Assembly (NCBI GenBank): GCA_963824985.1
Contig: CAWGRQ010000018.1
Coordinates: 92,630-156,629 of the forward strand
DNA length: 64,000 nt
DNA from: JAFNAG01 sp963824985
GTDB lineage: Bacteria > Acidobacteriota > UBA6911
Reading direction: 5' to 3'
The notes beneath the pieces are model-generated. The model searched no databases and had not been told where the DNA came from. It saw only the letters and a list, made by a program, of their open reading frames with translations. Shown piece by piece: positions 35,861 through 44,805 of the stretch. Positions within the stretch are counted from its first letter, which is position 1, and the number at the start of each line of letters is the position of its first letter. The position numbers and the translations under genes were made by a program.

Positions 35861-37543
35861 TTACCCGGGGCAGCTGCGCAACCCAAGGACGACATTGATC
35901 AGCAGTTGCAGATCAAGCACGTTCGTACTCCCGTCCGTGTTGAGATCGCCGCCTGGCGGACTCCCGGGGATGCCCAGGACCATGTTGATCAGCAACTGCA
36001 TATCCAGTACGTTGACGGACCCGTCCGCGTTGATGTCACAGCGACTGGTGTATGGACCGGCAAGGGTGGTCGCCGACACTTCGTTGGAATAGGCGGAGGG
36101 GCCATCCGCGCTGTTTGCTTCCGCCCGGTAATAATATGTAGTGTTGGCCGCCAGCCCCAGATCGCTGTACGACGTTGTGTTCGGCATGGTGGTGCCTACC
36201 TGTTGCCAGGTGCCTCCGGCCCCGGTTCTCCTCTCAATCGCAAACCCGGTTTCAGTGCCGCTGTTATCCTGCCACGTCAGGTTGATTCTCGAACTGGAGG
36301 CTGCGATGGCGGCGAGATTCGAGGGCGCAGCCGGCCCAGTGGTCAGGCAGGAAGAGCTGTTAAGAACGTGCGAGGTGATCTCGTCGATCGAGAAGGGGCA
36401 GAAGGTAAAGCCGCTGCCGATGGAGCTGTTCATGATGGTGTTGGTGCAATCCGTCGGCGGCGAACTCTCCTGATCCGTGTGTGTGGCGCCGAAGTTGTGC
36501 CCGATTTCATGGGCGGTGAGAATGTATTTTCCGGGGGAAGATGTGAACCTTTGCGACACACCAAAACTATAGGTTCGGGCCTCGCACACCACTGACAGGT
36601 AAGCGATTCCGATGGTGCTCCCATCCATGTCCTTGCCGGTCCACATATGGGCAAGATCGAACGCCACGGTATAGAAGTTTGCGTTCCAATGATCCCGGAA
36701 CTCCGACAGCATGGTTGAGGGCGCGGTCGAGGTATAGGGATCATCCGGTGTCGACCATGCGTGCTGATAGACGACACGGAGCGATACCGATAGCTGGGTC
36801 TGATAGATGCCGTCCACCTGGTTAAGGATATCCAGAATGGTAGCATTGGCCTGCTCGGCGCCGCCGGAGGCGGTTACATACTCATAATCCGCTTCCGTCG
36901 CGACATCCGCCGTGTTGATGCCCAGGGCCGCGGCCTGCATCTGCGGTTCAACCATGGTGTGAGCATCACCGATTCTGTGAGCCAGGGTTGTGCCGCAGGT
37001 TCCGATTTCTTCCTCGACGATGTCGGATCGGCGGTAGAAAACCATCTCGGACGGATCCGCGCCCGGGGAAAAGTTTCGCAGCGGCTCGACGTAGTACCAT
37101 TCCTCCGGCGTCAGGATTACGCCCTCCAGTGAGTCGGCGCGTACACTGAATCGTGCCTCGGAATTCCAGAGGCCGGGAACCGTACCCCGAAACGTGCGCA
37201 ACGGCGAGGGAGCAAGCACCCGCCGGCCGCCGCCGGAGGGACTCTCCTCAGCCCGGTATTCCGGAGCGCGCAAGTCATAGGGTTCCAGCACGACATCGAA
37301 GGTCTGCCCGCTGGTTGTCAGTATGAATTCGCCGGTTTCCCGCACCTGCCGTGCCACCCCTGCCGTATCAATCCGCATCCGTTCATAGCGCCGCAGCATC
37401 CGGTCGATCTGTCGCTCGCCACCCGCTCGCTGCATCGCTCCGGTGGCTTCGTGCCGGCCTGGATTCAGAAGCAAAACCAGGATAACGACGCCAAAAACAC
37501 GGAGAAATCGCACCAGCTGGCAATACCAGGGCCTTGAATCCAT
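35861..37543 (-). CDS. secreted reprolysin-like metalloprotease with fibronectin III and dockerin repeats
   Basis: 560 residues from ATG 37543. Single N-terminal hydrophobic segment (LRVFGVVILVLLLNPG). The catalytic domain contains the zinc motif HEIGHNFGATH near residue 340 and a later met-turn-like MNSSIG. A fibronectin type III module follows (PSNLAAIAASSSRINLTWQDNSGTETGFAIERR). The C-terminus has two dockerin-type calcium loops, CDINADGSVNVLDMQLLIN and DLNTDGSTNVLDLQLLIN. It is a secreted M12-type endopeptidase. Dockerin repeats in Acidobacteriota occur without cellulosomes and may tether proteins; no cohesin gene is seen here. Confidence 0.9.
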   Translation of the reverse strand: MDSRPWYCQLVRFLRVFGVVILVLLLNPGRHEATGAMQRAGGERQIDRMLRRYERMRIDTAGVARQVRETGEFILTTSGQTFDVVLEPYDLRAPEYRAEESPSGGGRRVLAPSPLRTFRGTVPGLWNSEARFSVRADSLEGVILTPEEWYYVEPLRNFSPGADPSEMVFYRRSDIVEEEIGTCGTTLAHRIGDAHTMVEPQMQAAALGINTADVATEADYEYVTASGGAEQANATILDILNQVDGIYQTQLSVSLRVVYQHAWSTPDDPYTSTAPSTMLSEFRDHWNANFYTVAFDLAHMWTGKDMDGSTIGIAYLSVVCEARTYSFGVSQRFTSSPGKYILTAHEIGHNFGATHTDQESSPPTDCTNTIMNSSIGSGFTFCPFSIDEITSHVLNSSSCLTTGPAAPSNLAAIAASSSRINLTWQDNSGTETGFAIERRTGAGGTWQQVGTTMPNTTSYSDLGLAANTTYYYRAEANSADGPSAYSNEVSATTLAGPYTSRCDINADGSVNVLDMQLLINMVLGIPGSPPGGDLNTDGSTNVLDLQLLINVVLGLRSCPG

Positions 37544-37933
37544 GATCTCATTCCTCGACACGGGACACATTGATTGGATGTGCCTTATCAACACCAGCAG
37601 CTATTTTAATTCGGGGGGGGATGAAAGATAAAAGAGCTGGCAGGCCGGCCCCTGATCATTGTGCGACCGTCCTGTCCCATATCTTATCGACAGGTCATCC
37701 TGAATGCAATAGTCCGAAACTTGATCCGTGCAAGCCTTCGACAAAGCCGGCGGCATGCTCGAACCAGCCACGGATCGCGGACGGCGGGCCAGGTGATTCC
37801 GCGCGAGCAGAATTGCGCCCAGACAGGGCATTGGGGAGAGGGCGCCGCCGAGCCACGGGGTCACCTTGACGGCGGCAGATTCCCGACGGTTCGCCGGGGC
37901 CTGCTTGCCGGGACTGATTAAATATTCGGAGCA
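37544..37933. other. intergenic region upstream of the metalloprotease
   Basis: No plausible gene on either strand. A run of eight G lies at 37612-37619. Regulation of the reverse-strand protease would start from here, but no clear promoter pair was identified. Confidence 0.4.
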
Positions 37934-38075
37934 GTCTGTCATGCGCCCTTGGCGCACCCGGTGACGCATGAAAATCTTTTGGCTTTGCGACTTTGCGTCT
38001 TGGCGTCCTTGCGTTGATTATTTTAACGCAATGACGCCAAGACGCGAGGGCGCAAAGAGATATTTTCGAAGCGGG
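37934..38075 (-). repeat. 140-bp palindromic repeat, inverted copy
   Basis: The reverse complement matches the two tandem units at 55399-55678 with few differences, including the segments reading GACTTTGCGTCTTGGCGTCC and GGTGCGCCAAGGGCGCAT in complementary form. It contains an internal inverted repeat around the A/T centre near 38013. It adjoins the D-cysteine desulfhydrase stop codon and may serve as its terminator. Confidence 0.75.
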
Positions 38076-39074
38076 TCAGTCCAGCAGGTCCGGCATGTAG
38101 GCATACAGGGCTGGAGATCCGCCCGTATGAACGAATAGGATATTCTCGCCCTTTCGGAAAAAGCCATTGCGAGCCAGGTCGATCATGCCTGCCATTGCCT
38201 TGCCTGTGTAAACCGGGTCCAGGAGGATCCCCTCGGTCCGTGCCACCAGTCGAACGGCTTCAGCCATCCCGGCGGTCGGGAGCGAATAACCACGCCCGAC
38301 ATAATCGCCGAAGCACAGGACGGAATCACGGAGGATTTCCGTCCCGATGCCGACATGCGCCGCGGTTCGCTGGACCAGATCAAACACCAGTTTTTCCTGT
38401 ACCTCCTTCGGCCGGCTGACGTCGATGCCGACCACCGGAATATTGCTGTTGTTGCCATAAAAACCGGTGACCAGCCCGGCGTGTGTGCCGGCGCTGCCGC
38501 TGGCGCACACGACCCGATCGATATTGATCCCCTTTTCGAACATCTGGGCGAGGATCTCCTCAGCACATGAGACGTAGCCGGTCGCCCCGATCGGATTCGA
38601 ACCGCCGCCCGGAATGACATAGGGAATGCGGCCGGCGGCGGAAACCTCATCCGCCACGCGGGCCATTTCCTTCATCATGTCGGAACCGCCGGGGACGACC
38701 TTGATCTCCTCCACGCCCAGGAGGCGAAACAGGAAATTGTTGCCGCTGGCGTCAACCTTGAAGCTGTTCGGCACTCGTTCTTCCAGTACCAGGCGACACT
38801 TCAATCCCTCCTTGACGGCCGCCGCCAAAGTCAGCCGGCAATGGTTGGATTGTACGGCCCCGCAGGTAACCAGCGTATCCGCCCCTCGAGCCAGAGCATC
38901 GGCGACCAGAAACTCAAGCTTCCGGGTCTTGTTTCCGCCCGCGGACAATCCCAGAAGATCATCCCGTTTGAAATAGATATTCGGGCCGCCGAGCGCAGCA
39001 GAAAATCGCGGTGCTGCTTCCAGTGGGGTGAATCCTTCGGTGTAGCGTCTGCGCGGAAAACGTGCCAGGTTCAT
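38076..39074 (-). CDS. dcyD: D-cysteine desulfhydrase / ACC deaminase family PLP enzyme
   Basis: 332 residues from ATG 39074 behind GGAGAG. Features of the PLP fold-II D-cysteine desulfhydrase group: IYFKRDDLLGLSAGGNKTRKLEFLVADAL with the Schiff-base lysine in NKTRK, VTCGAVQSNHCRLTLAAAVKEGL, IPGGGSNPIGATGYVSCAEEI, ASGSAGTHAGLVTGF and the late FVHTGGSPALYAY. Expected reaction: D-cysteine to pyruvate, sulfide and ammonia. ACC deaminases share the fold, and motif differences separating the two were not confirmed. Alone on its strand. Confidence 0.87.
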   Translation of the reverse strand: MNLARFPRRRYTEGFTPLEAAPRFSAALGGPNIYFKRDDLLGLSAGGNKTRKLEFLVADALARGADTLVTCGAVQSNHCRLTLAAAVKEGLKCRLVLEERVPNSFKVDASGNNFLFRLLGVEEIKVVPGGSDMMKEMARVADEVSAAGRIPYVIPGGGSNPIGATGYVSCAEEILAQMFEKGINIDRVVCASGSAGTHAGLVTGFYGNNSNIPVVGIDVSRPKEVQEKLVFDLVQRTAAHVGIGTEILRDSVLCFGDYVGRGYSLPTAGMAEAVRLVARTEGILLDPVYTGKAMAGMIDLARNGFFRKGENILFVHTGGSPALYAYMPDLLD

Positions 39075-39448
39075 GCGAATCTCTCCATGTTTGTCTTGAT
39101 GATCGATTTGGAATAATGCCGCTCCATGGAACCGAGCCCCGATTTCCAAAGGCCGGCTGCCATGGAGAGACCAGCTTACGCGATGGTGGATTCGAGCTCA
39201 AGGGGGTTTTTGGCGTTGACAGCCTCTGACCCGAACTGTTCATGATCGTCTTTAGCCCGAATCATTCATGAAGGTCTTTCGCAAACGCGGGAATGGCAAC
39301 ATCCGGCGCCGGAATTCGCTTAAAACAAAAACTTCTTGGGGCACGGAAGAACACGGGCACGGCTTTGCACACGGATCGATTCCGTGTTCATCCGCCTGCT
39401 TCCGTGTCCTGGGATGTCTTGCGATCCGCTCTCGATAAGCAAAGCCGG
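39075..39448. other. intergenic region with repeat copy 3
   Basis: No credible gene. It holds the dispersed repeat copy at 39338-39422. The rest shows no motif. Confidence 0.4.
39338..39422. repeat. dispersed intergenic repeat, copy 3 (inverted)
   Basis: The reverse complement begins GCAAGACATCCCAGGACACG and ends GTGTTCTTCCGTGCCCC, the same boundary words as copy 1 at 12571-12690. The interior hairpin CACGGA...TCCGTG is shorter, and the long GC hairpin of copy 1 is absent. Confidence 0.6.
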
Positions 39449-40459
39449 CTAGGGGCGGATCTGGAGGACGGCGGCGCCTTCCAGACTTCCCTGCCGGAGG
39501 GCATCCAGGGCCTCATTTGCCCGCGAGAGCGGAAATGCCACAACTTCCGCCTTAACGCCTGCCGTGGCCGCAAGCTCGAGAAATTCGCGCCCGTCCTGAC
39601 GGGTGAGATTGGCCACCGAGATCACCGAGCGTTCCTCCCAGAGAATGTCATAAGAAAATGACGGGATGTCGCTCATGTGAATACCGCCGCATACGACGAT
39701 GCCCCCCTTGGCGGTGGCCCGCAGCGCTACCGGAACCAGCGTTCCGACCGGCGCAAAAATGATGGCGGCATCGAGTTTCTCCGGGGGCGAATCCGTAGAT
39801 GAACCTGCCCACACTGCGCCCAGACGGCGCGCGAACCCCTGGGCTTTCAAATCGCCGGGTCGCGTAAAGGCATATACCTTTTTCCCTTCCGAAACCGCCA
39901 GCTGCGCTAAGAGATGGGCCGCCGCACCGAATCCATAAAAACCGAGCCGCTCCGCCTTGCGCCCGGCCAACCGATATGATCGGTACCCGATCAAACCCGC
40001 ACACAGCAGCGGAGCGATTTGCACATCGCTGTATGATGCCGGCAACCGGTAACAATAGCGATGATCGGCGACCGCGTACTCGGCGTATCCGCCATCAAGC
40101 GTATATCCTGTGAATCCGGGATTGTCACACAGGTTTTCCCGGCCCTGCAGACAATAGCGACAGGAGTTGTCCGTAAAGCCGAGCCACGGAACACCGATCC
40201 GCTCCCCTCGGCGCAGGCCGGCAACCCCACTGCCGGTTTCGACCACAATTCCGACAATTTCATGCCCCAGAATCAGCGGCAACCGGACGTCGGGCAAATC
40301 TCCATCCGCAATGTGCAAATCCGTCCGGCACACCCCGCAGGCGCGGACCTCGATCAGGACCTGAGTCGGGCCCGGAACGGGCACCGGCACGGTCGCCGGC
40401 TGGAGCGGCGTTCCTGGAGCCAAGAGGAGCATAGCCTGCATCCGGTCTTTGACTGCCAT
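39449..40459 (-). CDS. zinc-dependent alcohol dehydrogenase family protein
   Basis: 336 residues from ATG 40459 behind GGGAGGGAG. Medium-chain dehydrogenase architecture: catalytic zinc site ACGVCRTDLHIADGDLP and LILGHEIVGIVVETGSGV; NAD-binding LGFYGFGAAAHLLAQLA. The structural zinc lobe has NSCRYCLQGRENLC, only three of the usual four cysteines (a Cys expected before SC is Asp/Asn here). It resembles AdhA-like proteins acting on short alcohols, substrate unknown. No operon partner is obvious. Confidence 0.88.
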   Translation of the reverse strand: MAVKDRMQAMLLLAPGTPLQPATVPVPVPGPTQVLIEVRACGVCRTDLHIADGDLPDVRLPLILGHEIVGIVVETGSGVAGLRRGERIGVPWLGFTDNSCRYCLQGRENLCDNPGFTGYTLDGGYAEYAVADHRYCYRLPASYSDVQIAPLLCAGLIGYRSYRLAGRKAERLGFYGFGAAAHLLAQLAVSEGKKVYAFTRPGDLKAQGFARRLGAVWAGSSTDSPPEKLDAAIIFAPVGTLVPVALRATAKGGIVVCGGIHMSDIPSFSYDILWEERSVISVANLTRQDGREFLELAATAGVKAEVVAFPLSRANEALDALRQGSLEGAAVLQIRP

Positions 40460-40498
40460 TCACTCCCTCCCAGCGACCCGGGCGGGGCCGACCCCGCG

Positions 40499-41269
40499 TC
40501 AGCGGGCGCTCCAAATCCTGTTTCGGGCCCGATCAAAGAAATCAATTCCGGGGCCATCCCCGGTCAGCATAAGAATGGCGCGCGCGGCACCTGTGTCATC
40601 GTTAAGCACCAACCCGGGAGCACTTTCCTTTTCCAGGATTCCCAGCACCGCACGGGCCCGGTCGGATGAATCGAAAAAGCGCAGGGCAGTGCGATCCGGA
40701 GCCGCCACCAGCTGGGCGCCACCGCGCTCGCCGGCCCCGAAAAGATGTAGGAATGGATCATCTTGTGCGGTCAGTCCCAGGGCCGCCTTGGCTTCCCCCT
40801 TCCTGCCCACCAGTCCGACGGCAGGCCCGCGCGAGGTCACACTGATATTCAACCTCTTCTCTCCACCGGAATATAGCGTCAGGACCGGCCCATTCTCCGT
40901 TGTGCTCAGCCCCGCAACCTTACCGGATACTTTATCGTACAGAGTCAGCCCAGCACCCTCGGGTTCAGCACCGAGCGAAATCATGGCCGATTCGGTTTCA
41001 TCATAGATGACCAACGCCGGACGATCGAGGAAGAGGCCGAGTTCGGCCCTCTTTTTTCCACGGCCATCCTTGAGAATGAACTTCCCTGCTTCCTGTACTT
41101 TCGCCACGCTCACCGGGCTCACCTTGGCTGCTTTGGTCTGTCCCATCAAAAATACTGCGGCGAAGGCGAGCAGAACCAGCCCCCCTGCCTGCCTGAGCCG
41201 ATGATTCTGCCGTTCCAGCCGCTCGATGCGCCGCGCCAGAATGTCCAACGAAATCGATTCTGATTGCAT
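40499..41269 (-). CDS. membrane-anchored coiled-coil protein with beta repeats
   Basis: 256 residues from ATG 41269 (GAGGAG nine bases upstream); earlier in-frame starts add low-complexity sequence. A short coiled coil (LDILARRIERLERQNHRLRQ) precedes one membrane helix (AGGLVLLAFAAVFLMG). The rest is a series of about seven strand-turn repeats of form L-x-D-x-x-G/R-x-R-A-x-L (FILKDGRGKKRAELGLF, LTLYDKVSGKVAGLS, VGLVGRKGEAKAALGLT, LRFFDSSDRARAVLGIL). Likely a periplasmic beta-solenoid-like structure. Family not recognised. Confidence 0.7.
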   Translation of the reverse strand: MQSESISLDILARRIERLERQNHRLRQAGGLVLLAFAAVFLMGQTKAAKVSPVSVAKVQEAGKFILKDGRGKKRAELGLFLDRPALVIYDETESAMISLGAEPEGAGLTLYDKVSGKVAGLSTTENGPVLTLYSGGEKRLNISVTSRGPAVGLVGRKGEAKAALGLTAQDDPFLHLFGAGERGGAQLVAAPDRTALRFFDSSDRARAVLGILEKESAPGLVLNDDTGAARAILMLTGDGPGIDFFDRARNRIWSAR

Positions 41270-41572
41270 GGATTTCAACTCCTCACCGGCGTTTGCCGCC
41301 CACAAAGCCGATCCTTTGAACCACAGAGATCCGGCGCCGCCGGCCGGTCCGGCCGTTCTCTGTTTGCCTGCCAGGACCAATGCTCGTGCCGATCTCCAAA
41401 CACCTACCGGCAGGGCGTGAAGGTGTAATCCGGATGGCCACCTCCCAGCGATTGCCGGTTCCAATGCCTGCATATTTGAAAACTTGATATCGACATCTTC
41501 TTAAGTTTATGCCAAATTTAATAGTTGTCCTAATGAGCATTATAGTTTCTGTTGAACTTTGGAGGAACTCAA
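41270..41572. other. intergenic region upstream of the ompA-like gene
   Basis: AT-rich in its last 90 bases, where a TATAGT box at 41541-41546 could be the -10 element of the OmpA gene; the -35 partner is weak. No gene. Confidence 0.4.
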
Positions 41573-42619
41573 ATGAAGACCATAGTCACACGCTGGTATG
41601 TGCGCGTGCCGGCGATGTTGCTGCCTGTTATTCTGGCTTCGGCTCTATTTGCTGGGGGGATAACCTCTGAGGCAAATGCGCTGGCACAGCAGGCTGCCTC
41701 GGCACCTAAAATCACGGTGGAAGGGGTTATCATCAAGCGCGCTCCTGACACGATCACCTTGCGCGACACTCGGGGCGTCGATGTCGTGATCGCCTTGACC
41801 GACGGCACGCAAGTGAAGGAAAAGAAAAGCAATCCGTTCCGCCGGGCCCGCAACTACGGAACCACCCAGTTATTGCGCGGCCTGAGTGTTGAGGTCACGG
41901 GCCGGCAGGACGGCGCCGGACAAATGGTGGCCGATGAAATCAAGCTCAAGGACAGCGACCTGCGCGTCGTAAGCTCAGTGGAGACCCGAGTCGATCCGAT
42001 CGAGAACCGTCTGAGTGATGTCGAAACCAAGCTGATACAGTCCGAGCAGAACGCACAACGCCTCTCCGGTCAGGTGGAAGAAGTCTCGTCAATCGCAAAA
42101 GCCGCGCGCAGCGCCGCAAAGGCAGCCCAGGATACCGGGGATGCAGCAAAGCAAGCCGCGCTTGATGCCGCGCGTGAAGGGGTTGACGCTGCCAATGCGG
42201 CGGCACGTGCTGCCAACGAGCGAATTTCCTCCCTCGACGATTTTTCGGCCAAGAGCACCACAACGGTGCTTTTTCAGCTCGGGAGTGCGGTCCTGACCAA
42301 GGACGCCAAAACCGAACTCGACAAGCTTGCCGAGGAAGCCACGAAGGAAAAGGGGTACATGATCGAGGTGGCCGGTTTCGCTTCGGCGGAAGGAGATGCA
42401 GCCGCCAACGAGCGGCTGAGCCAGCGTCGTGCGGACGCCGTCGTACGCTACCTTACTGAGAATCATACGATTCCGTTGCGACGTCTCGTAACCCCTTTTG
42501 GATTCGGGGCTAAGCAGCCGGTCGCGGATAACGCCACGCTCGCGGGCCGCAAACAAAACCGCCGCGTCGAGGTCAAGATCCTGGTAAATCAGGGCCTGGC
42601 GGGCCAGATCGGCAAGTAA
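41573..42619 (+). CDS. exported OmpA family protein with long coiled coil
   Basis: 348 residues from ATG 41573 after GGAGG. Signal peptide MLLPVILASALFAGGITSEANA. Residues 50-130 form a DUF5666-like beta domain (ITVEGVIIKRAPDTITLRDTRGVDVVIALTDGTQV). A coiled coil with alanine-rich helices spans about 135-225. The C-terminal OmpA domain (about 240-345) reads TTVLFQLGSAVLTKDAKTELDKLAEEA, IEVAGFASAEGDAAANERLSQRRADAVVRYL and AGRKQNRRVEVKIL. It should bind peptidoglycan from the periplasmic side. It is 66 bases upstream of a VWFA gene on the same strand. Confidence 0.9.
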   Translation: MKTIVTRWYVRVPAMLLPVILASALFAGGITSEANALAQQAASAPKITVEGVIIKRAPDTITLRDTRGVDVVIALTDGTQVKEKKSNPFRRARNYGTTQLLRGLSVEVTGRQDGAGQMVADEIKLKDSDLRVVSSVETRVDPIENRLSDVETKLIQSEQNAQRLSGQVEEVSSIAKAARSAAKAAQDTGDAAKQAALDAAREGVDAANAAARAANERISSLDDFSAKSTTTVLFQLGSAVLTKDAKTELDKLAEEATKEKGYMIEVAGFASAEGDAAANERLSQRRADAVVRYLTENHTIPLRRLVTPFGFGAKQPVADNATLAGRKQNRRVEVKILVNQGLAGQIGK

Positions 42620-42685
42620 CGCGGGCAGGCCCAAGAGACAGTGGAAGACTCCCGGCAATGAGAGTTTGCTCTGGAGAAGGGTTTA

Positions 42686-43756
42686 TTGTTGCCGATGAGC
42701 TTCTTCGGAGGGTCGGGTTCCAATCAAGTGAGTCGTATGCCCCATAGAGTTCTGCTCTGTCTCTTCGTCATATTGCCGATGTCCCTGTCAGCGGGCCCGC
42801 GGCGCACCCTGAAGCATTATGCCGAGGCTTCTCAAAGTGCGGGTGCGCCCATACCTCCCCAGGGTAACCAACCGATCCGCATCGCAACCAACCTCGTTCA
42901 GGTGCCGGTCTCGGTCACGGATGGAGCCGGAAACCCGATCAAAAATCTGCAGAAGGACGATTTCCGTATCGAGGAAAATGGCGCCGCCGTCAACATTGAG
43001 CATATGGGGGAGCCCGGAGAAACACGGTTGGATATGGTTCTCGTGTTCGATGTCACCGGGAGCACGCGGGCGCGTTTCGACTTCGAACAGCTGGCGGCGA
43101 CCCACTTTCTCAAAACCATTTTCCGGCCGAAAGACGAGGTGGCGATTCTCACGATCGCTTCGGCCCCGACAGTAGTTCTGGGACGAACCACAGTGCTTGC
43201 CACGGCGCTGGAAGGGCTTGGACAGCTCAAACCCTCCGGCGCAGCTACACCGTTCTACGATTCCGTAATCGCCGCAGCCCGGATACTGCGAATCCTGCCG
43301 GATCCCGAGACCCGCCGGGTGCAGATTGTACTCTCCGATGGAGAGGACAATCGCAGTGAGCACCCGTTGGCGGATGCCATGAGGGAAGTGCAGCAGGCAG
43401 ATTGCATTTTTTACTCAATCAACCCCGGCGGGCAGTCCATCCGCCTGAACAAGGTCAGCCTGCGCGGCCAGCAGGGTATGGAGGCACTGGCGGCACAGAC
43501 CGGCGGTTCGGCATTTCTCGCCGACCAGATGGAAGACCTTGAGAAGATCTACGGACGCATCGCCTCAGAATTGCAGGCACAGTATCTGCTCAGCTACTAT
43601 TCCCCCGACCCAAAAATGGATGGCAGCTTCAGGAGCATCGTGGTACGCGTCCCCCAAAAACCGGAATTGCGCGTCCGTTCACGGCAGGGCTATTACTCCG
43701 CCGCCGGCATAAACAGCAGCTTCGCCCCGGACAAGCCCGCTCAGCTGATTCGCTAA
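42686..43756 (+). CDS. exported VWFA-related (acidobacterial-type) domain protein
   Basis: 356 residues if the TTG at 42686 is used (GGAGAAGG five bases upstream); in-frame ATGs at 42695 and 42737 are alternatives, the last starting MPHRVLLCLFVILPMSLSAG, a clean signal peptide. The VWFA-related domain: IRIATNLVQVPVSVTDGAGNPIKNLQKDDFRIEENG, LVFDVTGSTR, FFKTIF-like HFLKTIFRPKDEVAILTI, TPFYDSVIAAARIL, QIVLSDGEDN and the end LLSYYSPDPKMDGSFRSIVVRVP...RVRSRQGYYS. Same family as 12797-13897. Probably co-expressed with the OmpA protein. Confidence 0.85.
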   Translation: MLPMSFFGGSGSNQVSRMPHRVLLCLFVILPMSLSAGPRRTLKHYAEASQSAGAPIPPQGNQPIRIATNLVQVPVSVTDGAGNPIKNLQKDDFRIEENGAAVNIEHMGEPGETRLDMVLVFDVTGSTRARFDFEQLAATHFLKTIFRPKDEVAILTIASAPTVVLGRTTVLATALEGLGQLKPSGAATPFYDSVIAAARILRILPDPETRRVQIVLSDGEDNRSEHPLADAMREVQQADCIFYSINPGGQSIRLNKVSLRGQQGMEALAAQTGGSAFLADQMEDLEKIYGRIASELQAQYLLSYYSPDPKMDGSFRSIVVRVPQKPELRVRSRQGYYSAAGINSSFAPDKPAQLIR

Positions 43757-43840
43757 GCAAGGTGCGGAGTTTGCAGAGTTATTCCCGTTATCGCAGCATC
43801 ATCACCAGGTGCCGGCGAGCCAACAGCAAGATGGTCTGAT

Positions 43841-44791
43841 CTACCTGCACATCCGGGTTCCATTCAATTCTCGCAGGGCAAACCGCCGGCTGCAGTTTCC
43901 GGCTCCGAACAATAATCCCAAGCTCTCTCCGATCGATTCGGATTGATGGATCAGGTAGATAACCGGAATGGAGGCCAGCCATGCAGGGAAACTACTGTGG
44001 CGGCGAAAGGCCTTCCAGGCGCGATAGAGCTGCATCCATGGGAGAACGATTGGAACGGCCAGGCTCAGAACCAGGCGCCGGCCGGCTTTCCAGCCAAAAG
44101 CCCTTGCGCGCCGCGCCGCCTGAAGACGGCTGAACAAAAAGTGGCAGTAAAGCAATTCCGCGAAGCGGGCATAGGATTCGTGGGCGACCAGCGCTCCGGT
44201 TGCGATACAAAACTGTTTCCCGCCCCTCCGCAGGCTTTCGTGCAGGGTGTAGTCCATCTCGAGCAAATCCGCCAGCCGTTCCCCGAACCGCAGAAGTTCC
44301 GACATCTTGTAGGAGACGTTGCTCCCGGGAAGGCGCCAGGTCGGTCCCCCGGGGTGGGGGTGCGACCAGGGTCCATATTCGGCCAGGAAGATCGATCGGA
44401 ACAGATAGGTATCGGGGCTCCCATTGGTGAATGTGTAACCCACCGCGGCCCAGCCCCCCTGATGGGCCGCAAGAATCGACGACGCCCACTCCGGCTCCGG
44501 GTAACAATGATCCTCGAGATAGGCGATCAGCGGAGCCCGGGCGATTTCAGTCCCCTTGAATCTGGCTCTCCCCGGCATGATCCCCGGCTCTGCACGGACA
44601 ACTCTGACTTCCGGTTTCGGTGGGAGCAGGAGCGCCAAGGCCCTATCCGATGCCGCATCTACGAAGATGACCTCCATGCGGTCGATCTGCGTTTGCGAGG
44701 CCAGGGCCGCAATCATCCGTTGTGCCCGTTCCCGGTTGTCTCCGATTACGACCACGACGGAAAGAGAGGCCCGATTCCAATCCGATGGCAT
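43841..44791 (-). CDS. family 2 glycosyltransferase, membrane-associated
   Basis: 316 residues. GT-A fold: SVVVVIGDNRERAQRMIAALASQ, VIFVDAASDRA, then GRARFKGTEIARAPLIAYLEDHCYPEPEW (DxD-like ED) and SNVSYKMSELLRFGE. A hydrophobic segment near the C-terminus (LVLSLAVPIVLPW) suggests membrane attachment. The third gene of a three-gene reverse operon, starting 14 bases after the radical SAM gene. The acceptor cannot be inferred. Confidence 0.82.
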   Translation of the reverse strand: MPSDWNRASLSVVVVIGDNRERAQRMIAALASQTQIDRMEVIFVDAASDRALALLLPPKPEVRVVRAEPGIMPGRARFKGTEIARAPLIAYLEDHCYPEPEWASSILAAHQGGWAAVGYTFTNGSPDTYLFRSIFLAEYGPWSHPHPGGPTWRLPGSNVSYKMSELLRFGERLADLLEMDYTLHESLRRGGKQFCIATGALVAHESYARFAELLYCHFLFSRLQAARRARAFGWKAGRRLVLSLAVPIVLPWMQLYRAWKAFRRHSSFPAWLASIPVIYLIHQSESIGESLGLLFGAGNCSRRFALRELNGTRMCR

Positions 44792-44805
44792 GGTGAACGT
44801 TCCCG

